Below, one piece after another: positions 37,879-46,642 of a DNA stretch of 64,000 nucleotides. A program made the translations under genes and the position numbers. The notes below the pieces were generated by a model. The model ran no database searches. It saw only the letters and a program-made list of their open reading frames with translations, and was not told the origin of the DNA. This DNA comes from Gammaproteobacteria bacterium (GTDB lineage Bacteria > Gemmatimonadota > Gemmatimonadetes > Longimicrobiales > Gaopeijiaceae). The stretch is taken from positions 248,001 through 312,000 of the forward strand of contig JAPPMM010000043.1 of NCBI GenBank assembly GCA_028819075.1, written 5' to 3'. The stretch's first letter is position 1; each line of letters starts with the position of its first letter.

Positions 37879-39410
37879 GCGCTGGCGGTGGGACGGCACT
37901 CACGCGCCGAAGCTTCGTGAAGGGCGCGGCCGCGGCCGCCGCCGCGCCGTGGGTGCCCATGTCGCGGCAGCCGCGCTGGACCATCCCGCCGGTCGAACCG
38001 CAGGACGTCCCGCTCTACGACCTGGAGGTGTGGCAGGCGGCCGATCTGATCCGCCGGCGAATCGTATCTCCCGTCGAGTTGGCCGAGGTGACCCTCGAAC
38101 GCATCGCGGCAACCGAGCCGCGGATCGAGACCTTCGTGAACCAGTACGCGGCCGACGAGATCATGGCACAGGCGGCAGCCGCCGAGGACGAGATCGCCGC
38201 GGGGCGCTACCTCGGACCTCTGCACGGAATCACCGTGGGGCTGAAGGACATCTACCTGACGGAGGGCAAGGTCACCGAAGGGAACTCCGGTCTCTACAGG
38301 GGCTTCACCCCCTCCTTCGACGCGACCTCCGTGGCAAGGCTCAAGGCGGCGGGAGCCGTCATCGTGGGCAAGGTGGGCACCGCCGAACTGGCCACTGCGA
38401 ACCAATGGCCCGCGAAAAACCCCTGGGACTTCGATCGAGTTGCCGGCGGATCCAGCACGGGCTCCGCGACGGGTGTCGCGGCGTCCCAGTTCATGGTGGG
38501 AATGGGCACCTGCACCGGCGGTTCAATCCGCGGTCCGGCCGCCAACTGCGGCATCACAGGGCTCAAGCCCACCTATGGAGCCATCAGCCTGCACGGGGTC
38601 CTCCCTCTCGCGTGGTCCATGGACCACCCCGGCCCGATGGTGCACAGCGCCCGGGACGCGGCGCTGGTGCTGGACGCGGTGGGTGGCGAAGACCCGCTGG
38701 ACCCGCACACCCGCAAGGTGGCCCGCTACCGGACCGCCGAGGCGCTCTATTGGGAGCCCCGGCCCAACCCTCTCGAGCGGGTGGTGGTGGGCGTCCCCGC
38801 CGAAGACGACTTCCTCATGGGCGTGCCCAACGACGAGCAACTGGGTGCCTTCGGGGAGGCGGTTGAGGTCATGAGATCATTGGGGGCCACGGTCCGAACC
38901 GTGCGCACCAACGTGCTCTTCCCCGGACTCACCAGCCTGAGTTCGTTCTACCTGATCATCCGAAGCGCGGAGGTGGGAGCGTATCAGCGGCACAACCTGC
39001 TGACCCAGCCCGACAACATGTCCGAGGCCTACCGTTCGCGGGTCGCTTCGGGCGTGCTGATGCCGGGGCACGCCTACGTACAGGCTCAGCGGGTGCGCCG
39101 GCACTGGCGCGACCGGTTCCTCACCGTCTTCGATGAATGCGACGTGCTCATTCACCCGGCGGACGACATCGCCGGACTGGTCGAGGGTGAGGATCCCCCG
39201 CGTCCCCGGGAGTCGACCGGGAGCAAGACCAATATGTGGAACCTGTCGGGGGCCCCGGCCGTCGCCATCCCCACCGGCTTCTCCGAGGTGGAGGGAATGC
39301 CGCTGTCGATGCAGGTGGCGGCCGCTCCCGGGCGAGATGAGATTGCCCTCATCGTCGCGGACGCGTTTCAGCAGGCGACCGGGCACCACAGGGCGCGGCC
39401 GGCGTTGTAG
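37875..39410 (+). CDS. amidase-signature enzyme with Tat signal
   Basis: A 511-residue amidase that should be exported folded: TRRSFVKGAAAAAAAPW is a twin-arginine signal. The Ser-cisSer-Lys triad is present: Lys in ITVGLKDIYLTEGKV, the glycine/serine loop VAGGSSTGSATGVAASQF and the nucleophile segment TCTGGSIRGPAANCGITGLK. The C-terminal NMWNLSGAPAVAIPTGF is also characteristic. Substrate is unknown, but with a D-aminoacylase and a DUF5916 barrel in the same operon a role in uptake of amidated or acylated amino acids is plausible. The start overlaps the small gene by four bases (ATGA). Confidence 0.9.
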   Translation: MSAGGGTALTRRSFVKGAAAAAAAPWVPMSRQPRWTIPPVEPQDVPLYDLEVWQAADLIRRRIVSPVELAEVTLERIAATEPRIETFVNQYAADEIMAQAAAAEDEIAAGRYLGPLHGITVGLKDIYLTEGKVTEGNSGLYRGFTPSFDATSVARLKAAGAVIVGKVGTAELATANQWPAKNPWDFDRVAGGSSTGSATGVAASQFMVGMGTCTGGSIRGPAANCGITGLKPTYGAISLHGVLPLAWSMDHPGPMVHSARDAALVLDAVGGEDPLDPHTRKVARYRTAEALYWEPRPNPLERVVVGVPAEDDFLMGVPNDEQLGAFGEAVEVMRSLGATVRTVRTNVLFPGLTSLSSFYLIIRSAEVGAYQRHNLLTQPDNMSEAYRSRVASGVLMPGHAYVQAQRVRRHWRDRFLTVFDECDVLIHPADDIAGLVEGEDPPRPRESTGSKTNMWNLSGAPAVAIPTGFSEVEGMPLSMQVAAAPGRDEIALIVADAFQQATGHHRARPAL

Positions 39411-39562
39411 GAAGGTCCGTGCGGGCAGGCAGGCGGCGCCGGATCTCCCGCGGCGGCCTCGCGCCCCTTCAGGGCCATCGGTCTGCCATTATGTCAGGTT
39501 GGTTCCCTGCGGGTCAGTTGCCAGCCTGTCGCACTAGGCCGAAATGGGGCCGTGCCACACCT

Positions 39563-42500
39563 TCAATCTGGCATCCTCCCTGGCAAGCCATAGCTTACCA
39601 GCGTCCGGGTGCCGCGTTCGACGCGGCGCGGACCCACGGCCTGAATGGATGCGGAAGCTGCGGCGGCACTTGCGTCTTCTCCCCGAAGCACCGAACGCAG
39701 CTGACCGGTTTCTCGGTCCAGCACGAGTGCCATGGCGCGGTTGCCGGCTGCCGTCAATTCCGTCCTCCCCTCCGGCCCGGACAGCACGATGCGTTCGAGC
39801 GACGCCAGCCATTCATCTTCGAACGGAATTGTGAAGACGAACCCCCCTCCGCCCTCGCCCGTTTTATCGAGTGCAAAGTCCAGTGCGAATTCGGGGGCAC
39901 CATTGGCGGCGATACCCTCAAGTCGATAGGGGCCGCGGCTGGTTGGCAGTCTCGCCGCCGCGTCAAGCACAAACGCCGGATCGAGACGCAGTTCGCCCTC
40001 CGAACTTACACTGCCCCAAAGCAGGAGAACCGTGCTGCCGTCGTTCGCTGCACTTGATGTGGTCTCCTCTTCCGCCGACAGTCGGTGGTCAAGCGCCTTC
40101 GCAAAATGATAGTCACTGATCCAGGCCGGGTCGCAGTAGCCCATCAGGTCGGCAGTGTTGGGAGGCACCAAGCGGTTCGACCGGAAATCGTATCCCCACA
40201 CACCGATCTCGCCACTGGGATACGGATAGTTGGGGTCGGGGTCGAACAACAGACCGCACGGAGCGTGACGCAGGCTCATGCTGTGACCCAATTCGTGCAC
40301 CATGGGATCGGCCTCCGGCACACCGACGGCGGCAGGGCTCGAAACGTAGGCGAGCCCGGTGATGCCAGCGCCCCCGGGACGAGTTACAGCCCCGTAGTAG
40401 TACCCGTCCGCCTCGTCCGTGAGCCTCAACAGCGTGATGTCCTGCAACAAATCGGTCCAGGCTCTGAGCGAGGTCGGGTCGACATCCGTGACATAGGTCT
40501 CGCGTACCGCGACATCCACTTCGGTGACCGGAAGAACATTGGTCAGGAGCCGAATCGCGTCGTGGTTGCGTCCCAACGACGAAGCCCAGGCTCTAGCGGT
40601 GTTGTCTGGCTTATCTCTCACGACGATGGGCACCACCGTCAGCTTCATACGAGGCACCCGCCTCACGTCGAGTCCCATTCGTCCCTGTTCCGGTAGGCGC
40701 ATCCGGCTCCCGGCTGCCCGTGACAGGCTGCTGTCCGGATCGATTTCAACCACCATCTCCACTTCCGGTGCCAGCACGGCTGCGGGTACAGTCGCGTGGT
40801 AGGATCGATCCAGATTGCCGGGGTCCGCAGCTTCGGGAATCCCCAGCCCCGATACCATGCTCATCTCAACCCGATGCACTTCTTGTCCGTTGGCGAAGAA
40901 AGTCGCACGGGCATCAGGCCGGAGCCCGCTCTCGCGGTGCGCAGTGACGAAGACCCGGAGCAAGGCGGGACGGCCAGCGATCAGGGGCACATCGCCGTCG
41001 AGATTCTGAGCGGCTTGGGTCAGATGTGTGGCGGCCAACGTAACCAGCAGGGGCGACGAGCAATTCTCTCCTCCCACATGGTGTGTGATCGACCGTAGCC
41101 ATGCCTGGAATCTCTCTCCTTCCGGCGCACACAGACCACTGTCATCCCACTGGAAGTCGGCGAGCCCATTCAGAGCCACGAGCGACATCGGGAGCGAGCC
41201 CGTCTTCTGGTTATTGCCGAGAGAGAGCTCTTGCAGATGGATCAACCGGCCTAACTCGTCCGGCACCCTGCCGACGAACTGATTCTGGCGAAGGTCGAGC
41301 CGCCGCAACTCGGTGAGGTCACCGATTCCCGCTGGTATCGAATTCCGGAACCTGTTGCGGGAAACATCGAGCGACCGCAGCGAGGCCAAGTGACCGAGGT
41401 CGGCGGGAATGCTCCCGGTCAACTGGTTGGCCTGAAGTTCAAGCCGTTGCAGATCTACCAACTCCGCCACCTCGGCGGGCAGGGACCCTGATAGTCCATT
41501 ATTGCCAAGCTCGAGCGCGGTGAGGCGGCCTTCGCCGTCCACGGTCGTCCCGTACCAGTTGGATACGGGCAGGTCTGTTGCCCAGTTGGTGTTGTTGGTC
41601 CAGTCCTCGCCACCGGTCGCGTTGTAGAGCGCGATCAGCGCGTCACGTGGATCCGTGAAGCAGTCCGGCCCATGATGATAGTAGGGGATATTGCCGAGCC
41701 AGGTCTGGAAAGCCGGATAGGTCGGAGCGCAAAGCGCCGTGTCATACCATCGAAAGGTCCTGAGCTGTGAGAGATTGGCAAGTTCGCGGGGCAGCGGTCC
41801 CACGAGTTCGTTCGCTTGCAGATACAAGGACGTGAGGTTTCGCAGGTTGCCGAGCTCGGCAGGGACCGATCCCGACAGGCTGTTGTGACCCAGGCTCAGT
41901 GTTGATAGCCGGACGAGATTTCCCAGTTTCGGCGGGATGGAACCGGTCAGCTGGTTGCCGTTGAGGAACAGCCGATCGAGGTTGGCCATGTTTCCGAGTT
42001 CAGGGGGAATTGGACCCGTCAGTTCGTTTCTTCCCAGGAGCAGCCGTCTCAGACGGCCCAGGCGTGCAAGCTCCGAGGGAATGGGGCCGGTGAGGCTGTT
42101 AAGGTTGAGCACCAGCTTTTCGAGGGTTGCCAGCTTGCCGAGTTCGGCAGGGATGGAACCGGTCAGTTGGTTCCCGAAGAAGTTGAGTTCCAAGAGACTC
42201 TCGAGGTCGCCAAGTTCGGCAGGGATTGAGCCGGTCAGTTCGTTGTTGAACAGGATCAGTCGAGTGAGACCGGTGAGCTTGCCAAGTTCAGGTGGAATTG
42301 GACCCGTCAATTGATTCTCGCTGAGAAGAAGCAACTTCAGATCATCGAGACCGCCAAGTTCGGGAGGTATCTCACCGGTAAGCTGGTTCTCACTGAGGTA
42401 CAGTGTATCCAGTTGGGAGAGGCGCCCCAGTTCGGAGGGGATGTGACCGGTCAGCTTGTTCCCGCCAAGCCAAAGATTCGAGAGGTTAACCAGGGCTCCG

Positions 42501-43900
42501 AGTTCGCCCGGAATCGAGCCGGTCAGGTTGCCGTTGCGGTGAAGGAACAGACCCGTGAGGTTCGTCAGGTTTCCCAATTCCGGCGGAATCGAGCCCTCCA
42601 GGTAGTTCGAGGACAACCGCAGGTAGGTCAGGCTTGTAAGGTTGGCAAGCTCAGTTGGAATGGAACCCTCGAGACGGTTCGTGTTCACGTCCACATGCGT
42701 GAGGTTCGTGAGCCGACCGAGTTCGGGGGGAATGGATCCCGCCAGTTCGTTCCACTGGAGTTCCAGTATTGTCAGCTTGGGGAGATATCCCAATTCGACC
42801 GGGATCGAGCCTCTCAGATTGTTGTACTGCAGGCGCAATCGCGTGACTTGTCCCTGCGCGTTGGTGGTAACACCATGCCAGGATCCCAGCGGCGCATCGG
42901 TGAGCCAGTTCCGGCTTGTGTTCCAGTTCGGCCCGCCGGCCGCATGGTAGAGCGCAGCCAGAACGGCTCGGTCGTCTACAGCGATGACCACCATCCTGGC
43001 GGCCCCCGCAAGGGTGCCACCTGCGAGTTCCGCCCTTACCTCCACCGATCCCGAGGAGATCGCCGTAACGAGCCCGGTCTCGTCCACCGTCGCTACGTTC
43101 GGGTCGTCGGAGGACCACGTTAAGTCTCCCATGGAGTCCACGACGGGATGGCCGTTCGCGTCCACCAGTTCCGCCGACAGTTGAAGTGTATCCCCGAGCG
43201 CCCGCAGCGTATCGGCAGCCGGCGTGACCTGCACAGCCACGACTTCCTGCTCCACGGCAAACCCAGCGCTGGCGTGGCCCGCACCGGACGTCGCCCGCAC
43301 GCTGGCACGTCCATTCCCGGCGGCTGTCACCAGTCCACTGCCATCCACGGTCACCACGGAGGTGTCGGACGAAGACCAGATAGGGTGGACGGCGGGGATC
43401 GGGTTCCCGTTGGAATCCCTGGCAGTGGCAGACAACCGCAGGGTGTCCCCCAGCGCCCGGAACGCCCCTTCGATGCGGGACAACTGGATGTCCTGCGCCT
43501 GCTGGGCGACGGTGACCGCTGCGTTTCCCGAGGGACCACCATCCTGGACGGTCGCCTTGACCGTCGCGTATCCGTTGCTGATCGCCGTCACCAGGCCGGC
43601 AGCACTCACCGTCACCACCGACTCGGCGACAGTCGACCACACAAGGGCAAGGCCATGCATGGGCTGCTCGCTCTGGTCGAGCACGGTAGCCGTCAGCTGA
43701 ACTGTCTCGCCCAGCGCAGCCAGGGTCACCGGCGAGGGTGTGATCTCGACTGAGGCCGGAACGGGCGTTGCCGTCGGTCCGTCGTCCCCGCAGGCGAGCA
43801 GCAACGCCGCCAGGGAAGAGAGGAGGCTGCGTGACGTGAGGGCGGAGTCCGGCTTGCTCTGACCCCGGCGCTTGGCAAGGTGGCAAGCGGTCTCTGACAT
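39563..43900 (-). CDS. giant lipoprotein: BIG2-like repeats, two LRR blocks, metzincin protease
   Basis: A surface protein of 1445 residues. The lipobox is LAALLLAC (Cys at residue 37). About three BIG2-like Ig domains follow (residues 50-310; e.g. ALGETVQLTATVLDQSEQP, VVTVDGSGLVTAAGNGRASV). Next are two plant-type leucine-rich repeat blocks, each opened by an ALYxAxGGxxW cap. The last third contains the zinc motif HELGHSMSLRH (40265-40297) and a Met-turn-like ADLMGYC, i.e. a metzincin-type protease (M66-like at motif level). A final beta-rich domain ends at GLPGRMPD. An alternative start at TTG 43906 adds two residues. The host or target of the protease is unknown. It is convergent with the amidase gene. 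Confidence 0.88.
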   Translation of the reverse strand: MSETACHLAKRRGQSKPDSALTSRSLLSSLAALLLACGDDGPTATPVPASVEITPSPVTLAALGETVQLTATVLDQSEQPMHGLALVWSTVAESVVTVSAAGLVTAISNGYATVKATVQDGGPSGNAAVTVAQQAQDIQLSRIEGAFRALGDTLRLSATARDSNGNPIPAVHPIWSSSDTSVVTVDGSGLVTAAGNGRASVRATSGAGHASAGFAVEQEVVAVQVTPAADTLRALGDTLQLSAELVDANGHPVVDSMGDLTWSSDDPNVATVDETGLVTAISSGSVEVRAELAGGTLAGAARMVVIAVDDRAVLAALYHAAGGPNWNTSRNWLTDAPLGSWHGVTTNAQGQVTRLRLQYNNLRGSIPVELGYLPKLTILELQWNELAGSIPPELGRLTNLTHVDVNTNRLEGSIPTELANLTSLTYLRLSSNYLEGSIPPELGNLTNLTGLFLHRNGNLTGSIPGELGALVNLSNLWLGGNKLTGHIPSELGRLSQLDTLYLSENQLTGEIPPELGGLDDLKLLLLSENQLTGPIPPELGKLTGLTRLILFNNELTGSIPAELGDLESLLELNFFGNQLTGSIPAELGKLATLEKLVLNLNSLTGPIPSELARLGRLRRLLLGRNELTGPIPPELGNMANLDRLFLNGNQLTGSIPPKLGNLVRLSTLSLGHNSLSGSVPAELGNLRNLTSLYLQANELVGPLPRELANLSQLRTFRWYDTALCAPTYPAFQTWLGNIPYYHHGPDCFTDPRDALIALYNATGGEDWTNNTNWATDLPVSNWYGTTVDGEGRLTALELGNNGLSGSLPAEVAELVDLQRLELQANQLTGSIPADLGHLASLRSLDVSRNRFRNSIPAGIGDLTELRRLDLRQNQFVGRVPDELGRLIHLQELSLGNNQKTGSLPMSLVALNGLADFQWDDSGLCAPEGERFQAWLRSITHHVGGENCSSPLLVTLAATHLTQAAQNLDGDVPLIAGRPALLRVFVTAHRESGLRPDARATFFANGQEVHRVEMSMVSGLGIPEAADPGNLDRSYHATVPAAVLAPEVEMVVEIDPDSSLSRAAGSRMRLPEQGRMGLDVRRVPRMKLTVVPIVVRDKPDNTARAWASSLGRNHDAIRLLTNVLPVTEVDVAVRETYVTDVDPTSLRAWTDLLQDITLLRLTDEADGYYYGAVTRPGGAGITGLAYVSSPAAVGVPEADPMVHELGHSMSLRHAPCGLLFDPDPNYPYPSGEIGVWGYDFRSNRLVPPNTADLMGYCDPAWISDYHFAKALDHRLSAEEETTSSAANDGSTVLLLWGSVSSEGELRLDPAFVLDAAARLPTSRGPYRLEGIAANGAPEFALDFALDKTGEGGGGFVFTIPFEDEWLASLERIVLSGPEGRTELTAAGNRAMALVLDRETGQLRSVLRGEDASAAAASASIQAVGPRRVERGTRTLVSYGLPGRMPD
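41168..41530 (-). repeat. LRR block 2: 5 repeats of about 24 residues
   Basis: Five further repeats of the same type (LTGSIPADLGHLASLRSLDV and relatives) with their own N-terminal cap and a closing LCAP segment like block 1. The cap-LRR-cap unit is therefore duplicated inside the protein. Confidence 0.93.
41768..42856 (-). repeat. LRR block 1: 15 repeats of 24 residues (72 bp)
   Basis: Fifteen consecutive repeats follow the plant-type consensus GSIPxELGxLxxLxxLxLxxN. Typical units read LTGSIPAELGDLESLLELNF and LTGPIPPELGKLTGLTRLIL. The first unit is 26 and the fifth 25 residues long, all others 24. The block is closed by a capping segment with LCAP. Confidence 0.95.
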
Positions 43901-44120
43901 GGACAAGGCAAGCGTCCCTGGTTTCGTATTCCAGCTTGTCTGCGGTGTGCGTCTTCAGGATGCGGCAGTCGAGCCAGGGAAGCCAGATGAAAATACAGGT
44001 GTCAATGGACATCGAAAATGTCACACTGTGAGGACCGCCCCGCGGAGAGAGCGGAGCGACCAGAGCGAGCGAGCACGAGGGTTTAGCCGGCCGCCTCCGC
44101 GACGGCTCGGTGCCGCTGCT

Positions 44121-44705
44121 TCAGCTGCGTCGCCCCCACGGCCGCACGAACGTCTCCGGCTCCACCCCCAGCCCGTCCGCCACCCGGGTGATGTAGTTGA
44201 AGTACCCGATCACCTGGGTGGCATCGTGGATCGCCCGGTCGTCGAAGCCATGGCCGCGCAACACCTCCAGATCGCCCGCTCCCACTTCCGCCTGCCGCAA
44301 CGTCAGCTTCTCGGCATAGTCGCACAGCGCCTCGTCCGCCTCGGACAACCCCGCCTCGCGCCAGTCGCGCACGATCGCGTGCACGAAGGCGTCCCGCTCT
44401 TCATCGCTCTCGAACAACTCCTCGATCTCTTCCCGGAGATCATGCGCGTGCGCCTGCTCTCAGTAGAAGCAGCCGTTCACCTTCGAGGTGATCACCGCGA
44501 GCATCTCGCGGCGCCATCGGTTCAGGGGCGAAGACCCGAACATGAGCGTGCGGTAGAACTGCATGGTGGTCTGCATGACCCTGGGGTTCAGGCTCATCAC
44601 CCGCACGATGTTCCAGATCCGGCCCGCCCGGTCCCGCGCTTCGCCGTAGAGCTTGCGCAGGAGGCCGGTAGCCTCGGATTCGGATATCTCTCTGATGTTG
44701 GACAT
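44121..44705 (-). CDS. AhpD-like peroxidase-related selenoprotein candidate (in-frame TGA = Sec82)
   Basis: One frame of 194 codons, ATG 44705 to TGA 44121-44123, is interrupted by TGA at 44460-44462. The first part (WNIVRVMSLNPRVMQTTMQF, MFGSSPLNRWRREMLAVITS, VNGCFY) and the second part (EQAHAHDLREE, ALCDYAEKLTLRQAEVG, ATQVIGYFNYITRVADGLGV) together make a complete peroxidase-related carboxymuconolactone-decarboxylase-fold protein. The TGA stands at the second Cys of CxxC: Glu67, Cys79, residue 82 and His86 have the spacing of Glu118, Cys130, Cys133 and His137 of mycobacterial AhpD. A SECIS-like hairpin follows. The likely role is peroxide reduction with a selenol. The alternative is a nonsense mutation of a Cys codon. 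It is 8 nt downstream of an Omp85 gene. Confidence 0.75.
44424..44441 (-). promoter_or_regulatory. candidate bacterial SECIS element
   Basis: In the mRNA sense, GAUCUC-CGGGAA-GAGAUC forms a perfect 6-bp stem, extendable by one U-G pair, with a 6-nt loop whose second base is G. The loop begins 24 nt after the in-frame UGA. This agrees with the general description of bacterial SECIS elements: a short stem, a small apical loop with an early G, located a few tens of bases after the UGA. Confidence 0.6.
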
Positions 44706-44713
44706 GGACAGGA

Positions 44714-46642
44714 CTACCTCGAAACCCCTTCGAAGTTGGGATTCACGCCCGAGCGCCGGCTTCGCACCATCTGCGTATCGGCGAATCCGCGCACCAGGCC
44801 GATGAAGTCGCCGGTGCTCGCGCGGAACATGGGCCCGCGCCCCGAGTCCGCGCCAACCGGCCAGGCCAGATCGATGCGCGTCGCCCGGACGCTCCCCGCT
44901 GGAAATCCCAGGCGCAGCCCGGCGCCGACCGAGGACTTCCAGCCGGTGTCCATGCCGAACGGCACATCGCCCGCCCAGGCCCGGCCGGTATCCGCGAAGA
45001 AGGTGAGCCCCAGGTCCATGGACGAGGGGGCGGGCCAACCCAGATCGACGCGGTTCTCCAGCGAAGCCACCACCCGCCGGCCCGCGGGAAAGTCCTCTTC
45101 CTTGTATCCCCGCACCACCTCCCGGCCTCCGAGGGTGAGCTGGAACGGGGAGATGGTGTTCCAGCCGCCGGCGGCGGAGACCCGCGCGACCAGCGTCCGG
45201 GCGAAGCCCACGCCGGGCTGCCAGTAGGCAAGCAGGTCGGCCTCCGAGAGGATGTCCCTCCAGCGTCCCTCCGCCTCGTCCTCGAACCTCACGCGGCGGG
45301 CTTCCGTCTCGGCATTCACCAGCAGCAGCGCCGATGCCGATCCTACACCCCCGAAGAAAGAGACGCGGCCCATGAAGTCGCTCGCGAGATCGGCCTGCGA
45401 CGCGGGCGACGACGCCTCCTCCGTCGACAGCCCCCGTCCCAGCGGCAGTCGCGGCCCCAGCGTCAGGGACAGGTCGAAGCCCTGCGGAACGCTCTGCTCC
45501 CCGCTCACCGCGTCCAGTCCGGTCCGGGTCTCGAAACGCACCTTTCGCCTGGCGAGTAGCAGGTTGAAGCGGGTGAGATCGTGCCCTCGGGTCTGGCCCG
45601 CCAGACGCGAGCCGATGCCCGGTTCGTCGTCGAGCAGGTTGCCGAAGTCCAGGCCCCGGACGAGCGACACGGAGTCGGGATACTCGTCGAAGCGCAAGGT
45701 CTCGTGCGTGACGCCGAAACCGAGCAGCGTCAGATCGCCCGGCTCTCCGAACCGATACGCCTGGGTGGCTTCGATGCGCTCCCCGAACACCGGCAGGAGG
45801 GCATAGCTGTAGTCCAGCGAGGGGTCGAGCACGTACGGAAAGAGCGACTCACGACGATGGAAGCGCAGACGTCCCGCGAATCGCCCCACTTCTCCAACGA
45901 AGGGGTACACCAGCATCGCGTCCGTGAAGCCGCCCGAGCGCGTGCGGCCCACGTTGAGGCGCCCGTCCAGCCGCGTGCCGGCGAGGCGCGTGGAGTGCAG
46001 GGTAAGCCCTAAGTCGCGCCGCTCCTTGCGCTCCTGATAGAAGGCGCCGATCAGGTTGCCCGAGCCCAGGAAGTTCTCCTCCACCACGCTCGCGCCCTCG
46101 AACTGCAACCCGTCGTCGACGGTCACGTCGATCTGGATCTTGGTGGTCCACTCGTCGCGCGTCGTCACCCGCACGTGGCGGGTGCCGTCGGGCTGGGGCT
46201 CGGCGACGATGTCCGCGGTAGCGATGAAGCCGAGTTCGCGCAGGATCCTCTCGGACTCCTCGAAGAGAAACGGGTCCGGGCAGTCCCCTTCGCCGAACAG
46301 CAGCTCGCCGGCGATGAACCCTTCCCGCGTGTCGACGTGCATGAAGTTCGCGAGCCCGCGCGTCCAGCGCAGGATGCGCGGCTGCGACGGAGGCCCAGGG
46401 TCGAAGATGGGCCGGCTTTCGATGATGATGCGCGAGACCGGTCCCGCCTCGCAGGCGACATCTTCACCGGGCAGCTGGGCGCGCGCCGGACTTGCCGCCC
46501 CGAGAACTCCCGTTAGAAGGACACCCGCGGACGCCAGGCAGCGGAGGCTGGCAACAGAGAGATCAGGCAAGGGACCGTGCAGAGAATGCGCTCGGAGGGA
46601 AGTTTGATCCGGGACCAGTCGGAGACGGACCCGAAAGCTCAT
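44714..46642 (-). CDS. Omp85/BamA-family surface antigen
   Basis: A protein of about 642 residues with a signal peptide (CLASAGVLLTGVLGAASPARA). The part up to residue about 200 has one or two POTRA-like modules (LFEESERILRELGFIATADI, VRVTTRDEWTTKIQIDVTVD). A 16-strand-type barrel follows with SVVEENFLGSGNLIGAFYQE and the conserved loop-6 segment LTLGGREVVRGYKEEDFPAG, including the VRGY motif. The reduced POTRA number makes it more like TamA or accessory Omp85 proteins than BamA. The ATG at 46642 is chosen over a TTG at 46663. The AhpD-like selenoprotein candidate follows after 8 nt. Confidence 0.85.
   Translation of the reverse strand: MSFRVRLRLVPDQTSLRAHSLHGPLPDLSVASLRCLASAGVLLTGVLGAASPARAQLPGEDVACEAGPVSRIIIESRPIFDPGPPSQPRILRWTRGLANFMHVDTREGFIAGELLFGEGDCPDPFLFEESERILRELGFIATADIVAEPQPDGTRHVRVTTRDEWTTKIQIDVTVDDGLQFEGASVVEENFLGSGNLIGAFYQERKERRDLGLTLHSTRLAGTRLDGRLNVGRTRSGGFTDAMLVYPFVGEVGRFAGRLRFHRRESLFPYVLDPSLDYSYALLPVFGERIEATQAYRFGEPGDLTLLGFGVTHETLRFDEYPDSVSLVRGLDFGNLLDDEPGIGSRLAGQTRGHDLTRFNLLLARRKVRFETRTGLDAVSGEQSVPQGFDLSLTLGPRLPLGRGLSTEEASSPASQADLASDFMGRVSFFGGVGSASALLLVNAETEARRVRFEDEAEGRWRDILSEADLLAYWQPGVGFARTLVARVSAAGGWNTISPFQLTLGGREVVRGYKEEDFPAGRRVVASLENRVDLGWPAPSSMDLGLTFFADTGRAWAGDVPFGMDTGWKSSVGAGLRLGFPAGSVRATRIDLAWPVGADSGRGPMFRASTGDFIGLVRGFADTQMVRSRRSGVNPNFEGVSR

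Noticed and set aside
44437-44461. A nearer imperfect hairpin starting inside the TGA (GAGA...UCUC with two G-A mismatches)
   Set aside because: Its loop begins only about 9 nt after the TGA and the stem is interrupted twice; the hairpin at 44424-44441 is perfect and at a better distance.
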